Origin: a virus
Virus record (IMG/VR): IMGVR_UViG_3300020027_000007
Coordinates: 1-62,149 of that record
Reading direction: 5' to 3' (one strand)
DNA: 62,149 bases
Both the position numbers and the translations under genes were made by a program. Each line of letters begins with the position of its first letter. Position 1 is the stretch's first letter. Of the stretch, positions 1 to 8,041 are shown piece by piece. A model generated the notes under the pieces. That model did no database searches. It had not been told where the DNA came from and was given only the letters and a program-made list of their open reading frames with translations.

Positions 1-126
1 TGAGGCACGACGGCACCACGCAGACCGTTGACTTGAAGCCCAAGGCGGCCAAGCCCAAGCGGGGCGAGCTGCCGCCCGAGTTCGCGGCCATGGCTGACCA
101 GGTGAAAGCGCTGCGAGCCGGTGGCA
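1..126. repeat. Direct terminal repeat, left copy
   Basis: Bases 1-126 are identical to 62016-62141. Both copies lie inside one reading frame, the HTH gene that starts at 61931, so the repeat marks where a circular or terminally redundant genome was opened. The length suits an assembler overlap; a real short terminal repeat is possible but would have to sit inside a gene. Confidence 0.95.
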
Positions 127-686
127 TGGCGTGGTGGCAGATTGGCTACAAGCTAGGTCTACCCGGCAGTGCCGACACTGTTGCCAAAGGCAAGGGTGGT
201 GCGGCCTACGCACGCAAGGTGTGGAAGTCCGCGTTCGGTGAGGTGCCCCGGACACAGGTGCGCAACGGCAGCCGTAGCAAGAAGGCTGAGAAGAACACCG
301 ACGTGCGCGAGATGCGCGAGACGGCCAAGGCCGAGCGGGTCGTGCAGGTTCGGGCAGGGCAGTCGGTCATTGCCATTGACAAGACGGACGAGGAAGTGCT
401 CGCCATGATCGACGGGCGCATGCTTACCTGGAGTATCAACCTTGCCGACATGGACCACCGTGGAGATGAGTTCTACGACACCTCTGCCGCCGTGTTCCAG
501 GGCACCGTACGGGTGACCGGTTTGGGCGTCGACAGGGCCGTGCGGTTCCTGACTTTCGACCCCAACGCGCCCATTGAAATCCGTGGTACGCCTGGCGTAG
601 AGCGCATCGTGCGGGTCAGTGCCATCCACACCATCGGGCGGTTCTACGGCAACACCCTGCCGCCCAGTCGGAAAGGCAAGAAGTGA
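3..686 (+). CDS. Helix-turn-helix protein, 3' part (gene split by window ends)
   Basis: This is the downstream part of a gene whose GTG start is at 61931; joined across the circle it encodes about 256 aa. The frame is open from base 3, so the TTG at 33 is not a real start. After a Lys/Ala-rich N-terminus comes a helix-turn-helix-like segment (ALRAGGMAWWQIGYKLGLPG) followed by a basic stretch (AAYARKVWKSAFG). This kind of segment is common in actinophage DNA-binding proteins. The C-terminal half is an unrecognised beta-rich domain. It is probably a DNA-binding regulator with its own leader just upstream of 61931; the target is unknown. Confidence 0.85.
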   Translation, partial: RHDGTTQTVDLKPKAAKPKRGELPPEFAAMADQVKALRAGGMAWWQIGYKLGLPGSADTVAKGKGGAAYARKVWKSAFGEVPRTQVRNGSRSKKAEKNTDVREMRETAKAERVVQVRAGQSVIAIDKTDEEVLAMIDGRMLTWSINLADMDHRGDEFYDTSAAVFQGTVRVTGLGVDRAVRFLTFDPNAPIEIRGTPGVERIVRVSAIHTIGRFYGNTLPPSRKGKK

Positions 687-973
687 TGGCTGACAAGGTC
701 AAGCGCACCCAGGGCGAGTCGCTGGTGGCTGCCGCCAAGCGGGCACCCAACCAGTTGCCGGAGGCACCGGAGCCGTACGAGAGGGTGCACTGGCTGGTGT
801 GCACGAACTGCTACCGGGCACCGGGCAGTACTCAGCCCATGCGGCCTGCTGGTGGGGCAGACCCCGAGAGCTACAGCAGGGCCACCGTGACCAACGAAGC
901 CGGGGTGCTGTACATCGCGCTGCACACGCCCGACTGCTACCGGCCCGACTGGGCCAAGGGTGGTGCCAAGTGA
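686..973 (+). CDS. Small putative zinc-binding protein
   Basis: About 95 aa. The ATG overlaps the preceding TGA. A CTNC pair near residue 40 and a C-terminal HTPDC suggest a small metal site, but no family is recognised. It is translationally coupled between the HTH gene and the SNF2 helicase, whose GTG overlaps this stop. It could be an accessory factor for either neighbour; that is inference from position only. Confidence 0.65.
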   Translation: MADKVKRTQGESLVAAAKRAPNQLPEAPEPYERVHWLVCTNCYRAPGSTQPMRPAGGADPESYSRATVTNEAGVLYIALHTPDCYRPDWAKGGAK

Positions 974-2868
974 AGGCGTACGCCAGCATCAACAGCGACG
1001 GCGACAAGGTGGTCTTGACCACTGCTGCTATGGATGACTCCTTCGAGGAAATGGTTGCCCGGTGCAAGGAAGTGCCGGGGGCACGCTGGCACAAGGGCAC
1101 CAAGACATGGCGGTACCCGCTGGCTGTTGAGACGTGCCACGGGCTACGCCGGTCGTGGGGCGACGAGCTGACCGTGAGCCCTGAGTTGGGTCGCTGGTAC
1201 GTGGCCGAGAACGTAGGCCGCGAGCAGCAGGTCTCTAGGGCCGCTGCGGGCGACGAGCAGCTCGTGCGGCTACCCAGGGTGGCACCGGCCCTGGCAGCGA
1301 CTCTGAGGCCCGACCAGCGCGTTGGGGTGGCATGGGTGGCCGCTGGCTACCGTGGCGGTGGCCTGCTGTGCGACCAGCCGGGTCTAGGCAAGACGCTTGA
1401 GACCATTGGCGGCATCCTGGAGTCGGCGGATGAGCCAGGCCAAATCATCATCGTGTGCCCGAAGCTTTCGGTGCGCCGGGTGTGGCAGCGTGAGTGGAAG
1501 AAGTGGGCACCGCATGTGCCGGTGTACGCAGCACGCGGCACCCGAAAGATGCGACAGGCAACCATCGACAAGTTCGCCAAGGACCCGACGGAGACCAAGG
1601 TCCTCATCGTCGTGTCGGAGATGCTGCGCATCATTGAGGAGCTGGACCCCACCGACTTCGAGAAGAAGAAGATGGTGTTCGCGGGCTACCAGTACCCCGA
1701 GCTGTTCGCGGGTGCCTGGCACTGGATTGTGGTAGACGAGAGCCACCGGATGTTCGGCAGCCTGACCGTTGTCAAGGGCAACCTTGCCGGTAAGGGCCTC
1801 AAGCATCTCGGGCAGCTCGGAGCAAAGTCCTCCACCCCGCCGCGCAAGCTGGCCGTCACCGGTACACCGTTCGGCCGGGGCGGTCGGATCCAGGGCATGT
1901 TCGGTACGCTGCACTGGATGTGGCCTGACGAGTTCACCAGCTTTTGGCGTTGGGCCGAAGGGCTGTTCGAAATTGAGATTGACAAGGTGTACATCAAGGG
2001 TGGCCACGGGCGCACCCGAGAAACGCGCAAGGTTGGCAAGCTGCGGCAAGGCACTGAAGGTGATTTCTACGGCAACCTGGGGCCGCGCATCCTGCGCCGC
2101 ACGAAGGCCGAGGTCCTACCCAACCTGCCGCCCAAGCAGTTCATCGAGGTCAAGTGCGAGCTGAGCGGCACGCAGCTACGACAGTACAAGATGCTCTCGG
2201 ACGAGGCGGAGGTTGCCACGGACAACGGCATCATCACGGCCAACGGCGTGCTCGCGGAGATCACTCGTGCCAAGCAGGTTGCGAACGGTTGCCTAGGGCT
2301 ACTAGGCGAAGACGGCAAGGTCTACTTCACCGGCGACAGCGCGAAGCTAGACATGCTGGAAGAGCTGCTGGAGCAGCGGGGCATCGGTGGAGAGGCAGGC
2401 GGGGACTTGAAGGTCATCATCGCCAGTCAGTTCAACGAGTTCCTCAAGATTGTTGAGCATCGGTTGCGCACGGCAAACATCGGCTACCACATCATCACCG
2501 GACAGACCAGCGACAAGAAGCGTGACGACGCGATGGAGGCATTCCAGAACGAAGGCGGGCACCGCGTCTTTCTTCTGAACGCCAAGGCTGGTGGCGTCAG
2601 CGTTACGCTGGACGCAGCCGATGAAGTTCATTGCCTGGATGAACTGTGGAATCCTGAAGACCAGGAGCAGTTGGAAGACCGCGCACACCGCGCGAGTCGC
2701 ATGCACCAAGTACGCATCTACCACTATCGAGCTGAGGGCACAATCGATGATGTCATTGCTGAAGACGTTGAAGGCAAACGCCAAGCGCAGCATGCAGTTC
2801 TTGATGGGCGGCGAGGGATGGAATACGCTCGGTCGCTCATTCGATACCGCACCCCTGCGGCCGACTAG
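970..2868 (+). CDS. SNF2/superfamily 2 DNA helicase
   Basis: 632 aa from a GTG that overlaps the previous TGA; the frame is open further upstream but the coupled start fits best. Helicase motifs appear in order: Walker A DQPGLGKT near residue 137, the DEAD-like box VVDESHR near 255, motif III TGTPFGRGGR near 298, and motif VI-like QEQLEDRAHRASR near 567, all typical of SNF2-family ATP-dependent DNA translocases. Such enzymes in phages act in replication, recombination or fork remodelling. The short N-terminal domain (W-K-G-T-K-T-W pattern) resembles the HARP-like modules of annealing helicases, but this is uncertain. Confidence 0.9.
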   Translation: MKAYASINSDGDKVVLTTAAMDDSFEEMVARCKEVPGARWHKGTKTWRYPLAVETCHGLRRSWGDELTVSPELGRWYVAENVGREQQVSRAAAGDEQLVRLPRVAPALAATLRPDQRVGVAWVAAGYRGGGLLCDQPGLGKTLETIGGILESADEPGQIIIVCPKLSVRRVWQREWKKWAPHVPVYAARGTRKMRQATIDKFAKDPTETKVLIVVSEMLRIIEELDPTDFEKKKMVFAGYQYPELFAGAWHWIVVDESHRMFGSLTVVKGNLAGKGLKHLGQLGAKSSTPPRKLAVTGTPFGRGGRIQGMFGTLHWMWPDEFTSFWRWAEGLFEIEIDKVYIKGGHGRTRETRKVGKLRQGTEGDFYGNLGPRILRRTKAEVLPNLPPKQFIEVKCELSGTQLRQYKMLSDEAEVATDNGIITANGVLAEITRAKQVANGCLGLLGEDGKVYFTGDSAKLDMLEELLEQRGIGGEAGGDLKVIIASQFNEFLKIVEHRLRTANIGYHIITGQTSDKKRDDAMEAFQNEGGHRVFLLNAKAGGVSVTLDAADEVHCLDELWNPEDQEQLEDRAHRASRMHQVRIYHYRAEGTIDDVIAEDVEGKRQAQHAVLDGRRGMEYARSLIRYRTPAAD

Positions 2869-3601
2869 CATCCTGCACGACCCAACGGACACGCTGGCCA
2901 AGTACGTGCATCGTGAGCCAGCAGTGCGCCCTGAGCCCGAGTGGAAGGTTGGACCGGCTGGGCCGGTGCTGGACAAGGCGGCCGATGACTTCTTCGGAGC
3001 TCTCAAACGCGCAGACGACCTGCTGGAAGATCCGCACGGATTTGACACGCTGCACCACCCGTTCATCGTCACCGCCGACAAGCTCAACGCTGAACCCATC
3101 TTGTGGAACGAAGCCAACGAACAGTTGCGAGAGGCCCTCAAGTCCATCAACGAGACGATGGACCCCGGACTGCACAACGTGCGTGCGGAGCACCACGTCA
3201 GCAACAGCGAAATGACAGAGTTCAAGCGAGCTGGTGGCATCGGCACTAGGGGTCACGAGCAACTAGAGCTCTACAACGAGGCCATCCGTAACTACGGCAC
3301 CCGCCCGCATCTCCCCGGCCACCGCAGGGAGCTGGAGGTGTTCAAGACCCAAGACCTGGACGAGGTTGAGTGGGATGTGCCTAGCATGATCGATGCCCAT
3401 CGCAACCATTGCACTGCCCTCGATGAGCAGCGTTCGGATGTGCTGGTCGAGACCACGAGTCCGCCGCTGTACTGCGAGGTTTCTCAGTACATGTACGACC
3501 CCCGCCATGAGGTCGGGCCGCGTGAGCGAGCTGGCTACCGGGCTAGCCGCAGGCAGCCTACGACCACGACACGGCGCAAGCGGAGGGGCAAAGGCAAATG
3601 A
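2804..3601 (+). CDS. Hypothetical protein, basic C-terminus
   Basis: About 265 aa if the ATG at 2804 is used, which overlaps the helicase by 65 bases; a start nearer the helicase stop is possible. No family is recognised. The middle is rich in acidic and aromatic residues, and the end (TTTTRRKRRGKGK) is strongly basic and could contact nucleic acid. It ends in an ATGA overlap with the next gene, so it belongs to the same transcription unit as the helicase. Confidence 0.7.
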   Translation: MGGEGWNTLGRSFDTAPLRPTSILHDPTDTLAKYVHREPAVRPEPEWKVGPAGPVLDKAADDFFGALKRADDLLEDPHGFDTLHHPFIVTADKLNAEPILWNEANEQLREALKSINETMDPGLHNVRAEHHVSNSEMTEFKRAGGIGTRGHEQLELYNEAIRNYGTRPHLPGHRRELEVFKTQDLDEVEWDVPSMIDAHRNHCTALDEQRSDVLVETTSPPLYCEVSQYMYDPRHEVGPRERAGYRASRRQPTTTTRRKRRGKGK

Positions 3602-3801
3602 GGTTCTTACGTTGGTTGTTCAGGACAAGGGTTCGACCTTCCGAACGCAATCGCATTAGGAATCTTCAGGCTGTGCGCATCGATAAGCGCGAGGACCAGC
3701 CGGGGTTCTACCTGTACGGGGACATCGAGTTCAATCAGCGCAGGGCCAAGGAGTTGCGCGACAAGGCCCAAGGTAAAGATGGAGGACATAGCAATGACTG
3801 A
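3598..3801 (+). CDS. Small basic hypothetical protein
   Basis: 67 aa; the ATG overlaps the upstream TGA by four bases. The N-terminus is Arg-rich (MRFLRWLFRTRVRPSERNR) and the rest is polar. No family is recognised. Tight coupling to the upstream gene supports expression. Confidence 0.65.
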   Translation: MRFLRWLFRTRVRPSERNRIRNLQAVRIDKREDQPGFYLYGDIEFNQRRAKELRDKAQGKDGGHSND

Positions 3802-4030
3802 TCTAGTGATTCAGTTGCTCGTGACAATCGTTTCCCTCCTTTGCCTGTACGCGTTGGGCTACATGCGGGGCAAGCGTGAGGGGTACCGGCAGCGCATAGA
3901 GGAGCTACGTGAGAACGTACAGCAGGTGGCCAACCAAGCCCAGGCCGACCTGAACGTTCTCAACGCGCAGAGCCCACCCCGGCAAAGGCAGGTGCGAATC
4001 AAAGGCACCTCTCGTCGAGGAACCGAGTAA
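3794..4030 (+). CDS. Small single-pass membrane protein
   Basis: 78 aa. I chose the ATG at 3794 because GGAGG sits eight bases upstream; an earlier in-frame ATG at 3779 would overlap that site. A hydrophobic helix (LVIQLLVTIVSLLCLYALGY) at the N-terminus is followed by Lys/Arg residues and a Glu/Gln-rich helix likely to be a coiled coil. The likely topology has the charged helix in the cytoplasm. Function unknown. Confidence 0.7.
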   Translation: MTDLVIQLLVTIVSLLCLYALGYMRGKREGYRQRIEELRENVQQVANQAQADLNVLNAQSPPRQRQVRIKGTSRRGTE

Positions 4031-4129
4031 CACAGGACGACAGCACGGCCTCGTTTCGCCTTGTTTCAAAAGGCTAAACCTGACAAGCTACTCACCTCAG
4101 CAGCACACATACCAAGGAGCAAAGGGCAC

Positions 4130-4720
4130 ATGGCGAAGAACAAGGACAAGGCCGTCGAGGCCGAGGTCGAGACCCCGGAGACCGAAGAGACCGAAGAGGT
4201 TTCGCCGGAGGACAAGGTCGGCGTTCTGCACGAGAAGCACGCGGAGTACATCAAGGCGCAGACCGGCATCGAGGTCGACCCGCTCGCCGTCTTCCTGGTC
4301 TACAGCACCCGCGTCGCGTTCCGCAAGACCAGCGACGAGTACGCCGAGGTCAAGAAGGCCAAGCAGCAGGCCGAGCTCGACAAGGCAGCGGCGAAGGAGG
4401 CGGCGAAGAAGGAGCGCGAAGAGGCCGCTGCCGCCAAGGCCGAGGAGAAGGCCGCGAAGGACGCCGAGAAGGCCGAAGCCAAGGCGAAGCGCGAGGCCGA
4501 GGCAGCTGAGAAGAAGGCTGCCAAGGACGCCGAGGCGGCCGAGAAGAAGGCTGCCAAGGAAAAGGCTGACGCCGAGAAGAAGGAGTCCGGCGGCGCGAGC
4601 GAGGGCGAGACCACGAAGGCCAGCACCAAGGGCCGTCGCGGCAAGGGCAAGCAGACCAGCGCCGAGGCTGCTGCCGCCGTCGAGGCCGGAAAGGGCGAGG
4701 GCAAGAAGTCCCCGTTCTGA
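4130..4720 (+). CDS. Ala/Lys/Glu-rich coiled-coil protein ending in KSPF
   Basis: 196 aa. The ATG at 4130 has AAGGAG upstream; an earlier in-frame start at 4061 lacks a good site. The N-terminus is acidic, a short folded region (about residues 25-75) follows, then a long A/K/E repeat predicted as a continuous helix, then a Gly/Lys tail ending in GKKSPF. The DUF669-like protein at 7107 also ends in KSPF. Single-strand-binding proteins commonly end in a PF tip that recruits partners, so this protein may dock onto the same replication or repair partner. Function otherwise unknown. Confidence 0.75.
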   Translation: MAKNKDKAVEAEVETPETEETEEVSPEDKVGVLHEKHAEYIKAQTGIEVDPLAVFLVYSTRVAFRKTSDEYAEVKKAKQQAELDKAAAKEAAKKEREEAAAAKAEEKAAKDAEKAEAKAKREAEAAEKKAAKDAEAAEKKAAKEKADAEKKESGGASEGETTKASTKGRRGKGKQTSAEAAAAVEAGKGEGKKSPF

Positions 4721-4947
4721 TCCCCAGTCGTCGGGGTGCGCGCCAAGCTCCTTTGACTCCTCCTAGTTGCGGGCGGCAACGACAGAGGCCGGTCAGGACA
4801 TACGGTACGCACCCCGGCTCAAATGGTGGCACGAGGGGTCCCGGTAGTTTCGCATATGGGGTTCTGCGTCAGCAGGCGTACCATTGAGCGAGCCGGGAGA
4901 TCAAACTCTCGTGCCACCTTTTGAGCAGACAACCAAGGAGGGCATCT
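4721..4947 (+). ncRNA. Candidate structured RNA or leader between two genes
   Basis: This gene-free stretch holds two large nested folds. In the first, 4730-4740 pairs with 4808-4818 (11 bp, one G-U) and encloses CCTC/GAGG (4759-4762 with 4785-4788) and GTTGC/GCAAC (4766-4770 with 4776-4780). In the second, 4825-4835 pairs perfectly with 4908-4918 (11 bp, extendable by a G-U and a G-C), encloses TCCCGG/CCGGGA (4839-4844 with 4893-4898) and CGCA/TGCG, and is followed by TTTT. It is not a canonical tRNA. It could be a small RNA or a cis-acting leader for the gene at 4948. Confidence 0.5.
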
Positions 4948-5178
4948 ATGGCGACAAAGGCAGATTGCATCTGCAGACCAGATGACGACGGCAGCATTCT
5001 CTACAACCCCCGCTGTCGGTTCCACAAAGGGCCAGACAAGGGCTACGGCTACGACTCGTGGGGTCAGCCCAACGGCAAGTACAGTGAGAAGGCAGGCACT
5101 GTTCTCGCCGTCATTGTCGTGGGCATCTGCCTGGCTGGCATTGTCACCGGCATTGTTCTGGCGTTCGTCAAATGGTGA
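4948..5178 (+). CDS. Small membrane protein with Cys/His N-terminus
   Basis: 76 aa. The ATG at 4948 follows the leader AAGGAGGGCATCT. The N-terminal 30 residues carry C-I-C-R and C-R-F-H, a possible zinc knuckle, and residues about 50-73 form one transmembrane helix. It overlaps the start of the nuclease gene by seven bases. Role unknown; coupling suggests it is made with the recombination genes. Confidence 0.7.
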   Translation: MATKADCICRPDDDGSILYNPRCRFHKGPDKGYGYDSWGQPNGKYSEKAGTVLAVIVVGICLAGIVTGIVLAFVKW

Positions 5179-6317
5179 AGGTGAAGGAGCAGCACGCTCC
5201 GTTGCTTCGGACAAGCGAACGCGGCGACTTCAAGCGATGCCCTTGGCTCTGGGACCAGGTGTGGAATCAGCACTGGCGGAGCAAGCGCGAGCCGACCTGG
5301 GCGTGGTTCGGCACCGCTATTCACAAGGGGCTCGAGGCAAGGTATCCTCGCGGAGACAAGCGGGGTTCCGTCGAGGCCATGCTGGCAGCGTTTGAGGAGT
5401 CCATTGACAAGGAAGTCCGGCGGGTCTACACCGAAGGTGGAGAGCTGGACGAAGTAGAAGTTGTCGACGGCAAGGAACTCGGCATCGCTATGCTGCGCGG
5501 CTATGTCAAGGAGTTCGGCGAAGACCAGCACTGGACCGTACTTGACACCGAAGGTACCTTCCAGATTGACGTACCGCATCCGCACAAGCAGAAGACGATG
5601 GTGGTCTACTGCGGCACTTGGGACGTTGTCGTTTACGACAAGGTAGAGAAGGTCTACAAGGTTGTAGACCACAAGACCCGCAAGGCGTTCCCGGGCAACT
5701 GGGAGTTCTACTCCATCAACGACCAAGCCGGTTCGTACCTCTGGGTTGCGCCGGAAGTACTCGTTGCCAAAGGCATCTTCAAGGGTGACGAGGTGATTGA
5801 GGGGCTGGTTTTCAACACCCTGCGCAAGCACCTGCCGGACACGCGGCCTGTAGACTCCGACGGGCTAGCTCGGAACAAGCCCATCAAGCAGCACTACCAC
5901 GACGCGCTAGATGCTGCGAAAGTGCCCTACAGCAGTAGGGACGCCATAGCCGTTCTCAGCGCTCTGGCCAACCAGCACGGGCTGACTGTGCTGGGTGACG
6001 TCAGCAAGGTGCAACCGGCTGCGCTGTACCACCGTGAAGAGGTGTACCGCAGCCCCGAGGAGCGGGTCACCCAAGCACAACGGGTGCAGCAGGAAGCTGT
6101 CTGGATGTCCCTTATTCGTAAGGGGAAACTCCAGGCCATTAAGCACACTGGAGAGGATTGCGTGCGTTGTCCGCTGTTCGACATGTGCCAGTTGCACGAA
6201 CAAGACCCCGAGGCTGCCTGGGAGTTGCGGGCAAGCACGATGGTCAAACGAGACCCCTATCGGGACCACCGAGAGGCAATGGAAGAGAATGGGTTCGAGG
6301 TGAAGCTGAATGGCTAG
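5172..6317 (+). CDS. Cas4/RecB-like PD-(D/E)XK exonuclease
   Basis: 381 aa. The PD-(D/E)XK nuclease core is visible as GTWDVVVYD (near 148) followed by VVDHKT (near 165), the D...D-x-K pattern. A cysteine near residue 22 (KRCPWLW) and the C-terminal CVRCPLFDMC (about 330-339) fit the four-cysteine iron-sulfur site of Cas4/AddB-type nucleases. Such enzymes resect DNA ends. It sits directly before a Sak4-like ATPase and a DUF669-like binding protein, the usual make-up of a phage single-strand annealing recombination module. No CRISPR array or other cas gene is present, so it is not part of a CRISPR system here. Confidence 0.9.
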   Translation: MVKVKEQHAPLLRTSERGDFKRCPWLWDQVWNQHWRSKREPTWAWFGTAIHKGLEARYPRGDKRGSVEAMLAAFEESIDKEVRRVYTEGGELDEVEVVDGKELGIAMLRGYVKEFGEDQHWTVLDTEGTFQIDVPHPHKQKTMVVYCGTWDVVVYDKVEKVYKVVDHKTRKAFPGNWEFYSINDQAGSYLWVAPEVLVAKGIFKGDEVIEGLVFNTLRKHLPDTRPVDSDGLARNKPIKQHYHDALDAAKVPYSSRDAIAVLSALANQHGLTVLGDVSKVQPAALYHREEVYRSPEERVTQAQRVQQEAVWMSLIRKGKLQAIKHTGEDCVRCPLFDMCQLHEQDPEAAWELRASTMVKRDPYRDHREAMEENGFEVKLNG

Positions 6318-7107
6318 GCCGAAGGCAATTACCAAGCTGAGCGAGACGCCCCACGAGGGCAAGAAGAACTGGCTCATCTACTGCGGTAGCGGCATCGGAA
6401 AGACCGTGCTCGCGGGTACCGCACCAAAGGCGTTGTTCCTGACAGTGGAGGCGGCAGGAACAGAAAGCGCCAAGGCGTTCGGCTCGGAAGCCGACGAGTG
6501 GATTTGTGACTCGTGGGAAGAGGTCGGCAAGGCGTACGCCTGGATCAAGAAGGAAGGCCACAAACTGTACGACTGGGTGCTTCTCGACTCCGTAACGGAG
6601 ATGGAGGAGCTGTGCTGGACAGACCAGTTGGAGGGCATCGGCAAGGAATTCGAAGCCCGCATTCAGGACTATGGCATCGTTGACCGCAAGGTCAAGAAGA
6701 TGGTGGACAACTTCAACCGACTGCCCATCAACGTGCTGTACACGGCGCAGGAAATGGCCTTCACTACCGAGGACGGTGACGGCGACGAGATTCAGAAGGT
6801 CCTCCCCAAGATTGGCCGCACCAAAGGCGGAGCTCCCCTTTCCAACCTCATTTGCGGGAAGGTGACCCTCGTCGGTTACCTCGGCATTACGGAGGAGAAA
6901 GAGGAGGGCGAGTTCCGTAGGCTGGTGGTGGCCGGTGGTGATGGCTGGGTAGCCAAGGACAGGCACGATGCCTTCGGCAAGTACATCGACAAGCCGGACA
7001 TCGGCGAGATGGCTGAGATCGTGAACAAGCGGCAGGCCAGTCCCACCACGAGCAATGCCAAGGCACCGACCGCGAAGAAGAAGAAGAAGGAGAAGGTGAC
7101 AGTCTGA
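6310..7107 (+). CDS. Sak4-like RecA-fold ATPase
   Basis: 265 aa. Walker A CGSGIGKT lies near residue 26 and Walker B DWVLLDSV near 88, followed by a conserved-looking YTAQEMA segment near 144 and a Lys-rich tail. Length and motif spacing match the AAA_24/Sak4 group of phage recombinases that pair single strands. The start overlaps the nuclease stop and the stop overlaps the next ATG, so nuclease, ATPase and binding protein are coupled. An ordinary RecA is excluded by the short length. Confidence 0.88.
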   Translation: MARPKAITKLSETPHEGKKNWLIYCGSGIGKTVLAGTAPKALFLTVEAAGTESAKAFGSEADEWICDSWEEVGKAYAWIKKEGHKLYDWVLLDSVTEMEELCWTDQLEGIGKEFEARIQDYGIVDRKVKKMVDNFNRLPINVLYTAQEMAFTTEDGDGDEIQKVLPKIGRTKGGAPLSNLICGKVTLVGYLGITEEKEEGEFRRLVVAGGDGWVAKDRHDAFGKYIDKPDIGEMAEIVNKRQASPTTSNAKAPTAKKKKKEKVTV

Positions 7108-7595
7108 TGGGCAAGGTCAAGCGGAATTACAAGGACGTCGACCGCGATGCCGAGCGGAAGGAGTACAACGGCGACCAGCCCAAGCCGGGTGTGTACGACT
7201 TCTACCTGAAGAAGGTCGACGACCACGAAGGCGGAGACAGCACCGGCAACAAGCTGGTGTGGATTTTCGAGTGCACTGAGGACCCCTACACGGGTTGGGC
7301 TGGTTGGGTCTACACGAACGACGAGTCGGCCGCGTGGAAGGAAGTACAGATCCTCGAAGCCCTTGGCCTGTTGGCCGAAGGTGAGACCGAGTACGACGGC
7401 AGTCACGAGGCCATGGTGAAGGACGGCGGACCCGTTCGCTGCCGCGTCGCCAACGAGAAGTACGACGGCGATAACCGCGCCAAGATCCGGACCATCATGG
7501 CTCCGAGGGACGGCCAGGAGAAGCCGAAGGCCGGTGGCTCGAAGGCCAAGAAGGGCAAGAAGAGCGGCTCGAAGAAGGAGAAGTCCCCGTTCTGA
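7107..7595 (+). CDS. DUF669-like single-stranded DNA-binding protein
   Basis: 162 aa. The N-terminus (GVYDFYLKKVDDHE) and the GNKLVWIFECTEDPYTGWAG strand resemble the OB-fold DUF669 group found next to Sak4/RecA-like phage recombinases. The C-terminus is a Lys/Gly/Ser-rich tail ending KEKSPF, unlike the acidic tail of bacterial SSB but keeping the terminal PF. It ends the recombination operon; a hairpin terminator lies at 7648-7680. Confidence 0.8.
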   Translation: MGKVKRNYKDVDRDAERKEYNGDQPKPGVYDFYLKKVDDHEGGDSTGNKLVWIFECTEDPYTGWAGWVYTNDESAAWKEVQILEALGLLAEGETEYDGSHEAMVKDGGPVRCRVANEKYDGDNRAKIRTIMAPRDGQEKPKAGGSKAKKGKKSGSKKEKSPF

Positions 7596-7647
7596 GGGCT
7601 AACCTCGAGGCCCGTTTTGTAGCCTCGAGCAACTAGCTCGAACTGGA

Positions 7648-7680
7648 GGGGTCACCGGCGTACTGCTGGTGGCCCCTTCT
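7648..7680 (+). terminator. Hairpin terminator after recombination operon
   Basis: GGGGTCACC (7648-7656) pairs with GGTGGCCCC (7668-7676) with one T-G wobble, followed by TTCT. It lies 50 bases after the DUF669-like gene. Confidence 0.65.
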
Positions 7681-8023
7681 GCCGTTGGGGTACCCGGTGC
7701 CCACAACCCCACCGCATCCGTACTCTTTGCCGCTTAGAAAGGCCGTACACCCCATGCCTCGGTACCCAGCCCACAAACGTTCTCAGTTGGCTGTAAGTCG
7801 GCTTGGCATATCTGCGGGCGGCCCAGAGGCGAGGGCGGGAATTGCCGGTTTATGTGACCATCTGTCAATCGTCTCCCTCCCGGCCCAAAAGAGCTATACC
7901 CATTGCGGATTTACAGGGTGGCCCTTACGCGTACGCAAGGGGCATGCATGCATTTCCCAGCAGCCCAGCGACCGGCGTCGTCGCGGACGGAGAAATGACA
8001 GGTGGTCATCTGGCATGTCAAAA

Positions 8024-8041
8024 CTCGATAAACATATCGAG
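8024..8041. promoter_or_regulatory. Operator-like dyad CTCGAT-N6-ATCGAG
   Basis: A perfect 6-bp dyad with an AAACAT spacer in the non-coding stretch upstream of the primase operon. Size and symmetry fit a dimeric repressor site. No second copy was noticed. Confidence 0.4.

Noticed and set aside
4825-4918. tRNA gene with GGTGGCA/TGCCACC acceptor
   Set aside because: The closing helix is 11 perfect pairs, longer than an acceptor stem; no consensus T-loop or convincing anticodon arm is found. Kept as a structured-RNA candidate.
5172-6317. CRISPR-associated Cas4
   Set aside because: No array, Cas1 or Cas2 anywhere; the neighbours are Sak4 and DUF669, so a recombination nuclease is the better call.
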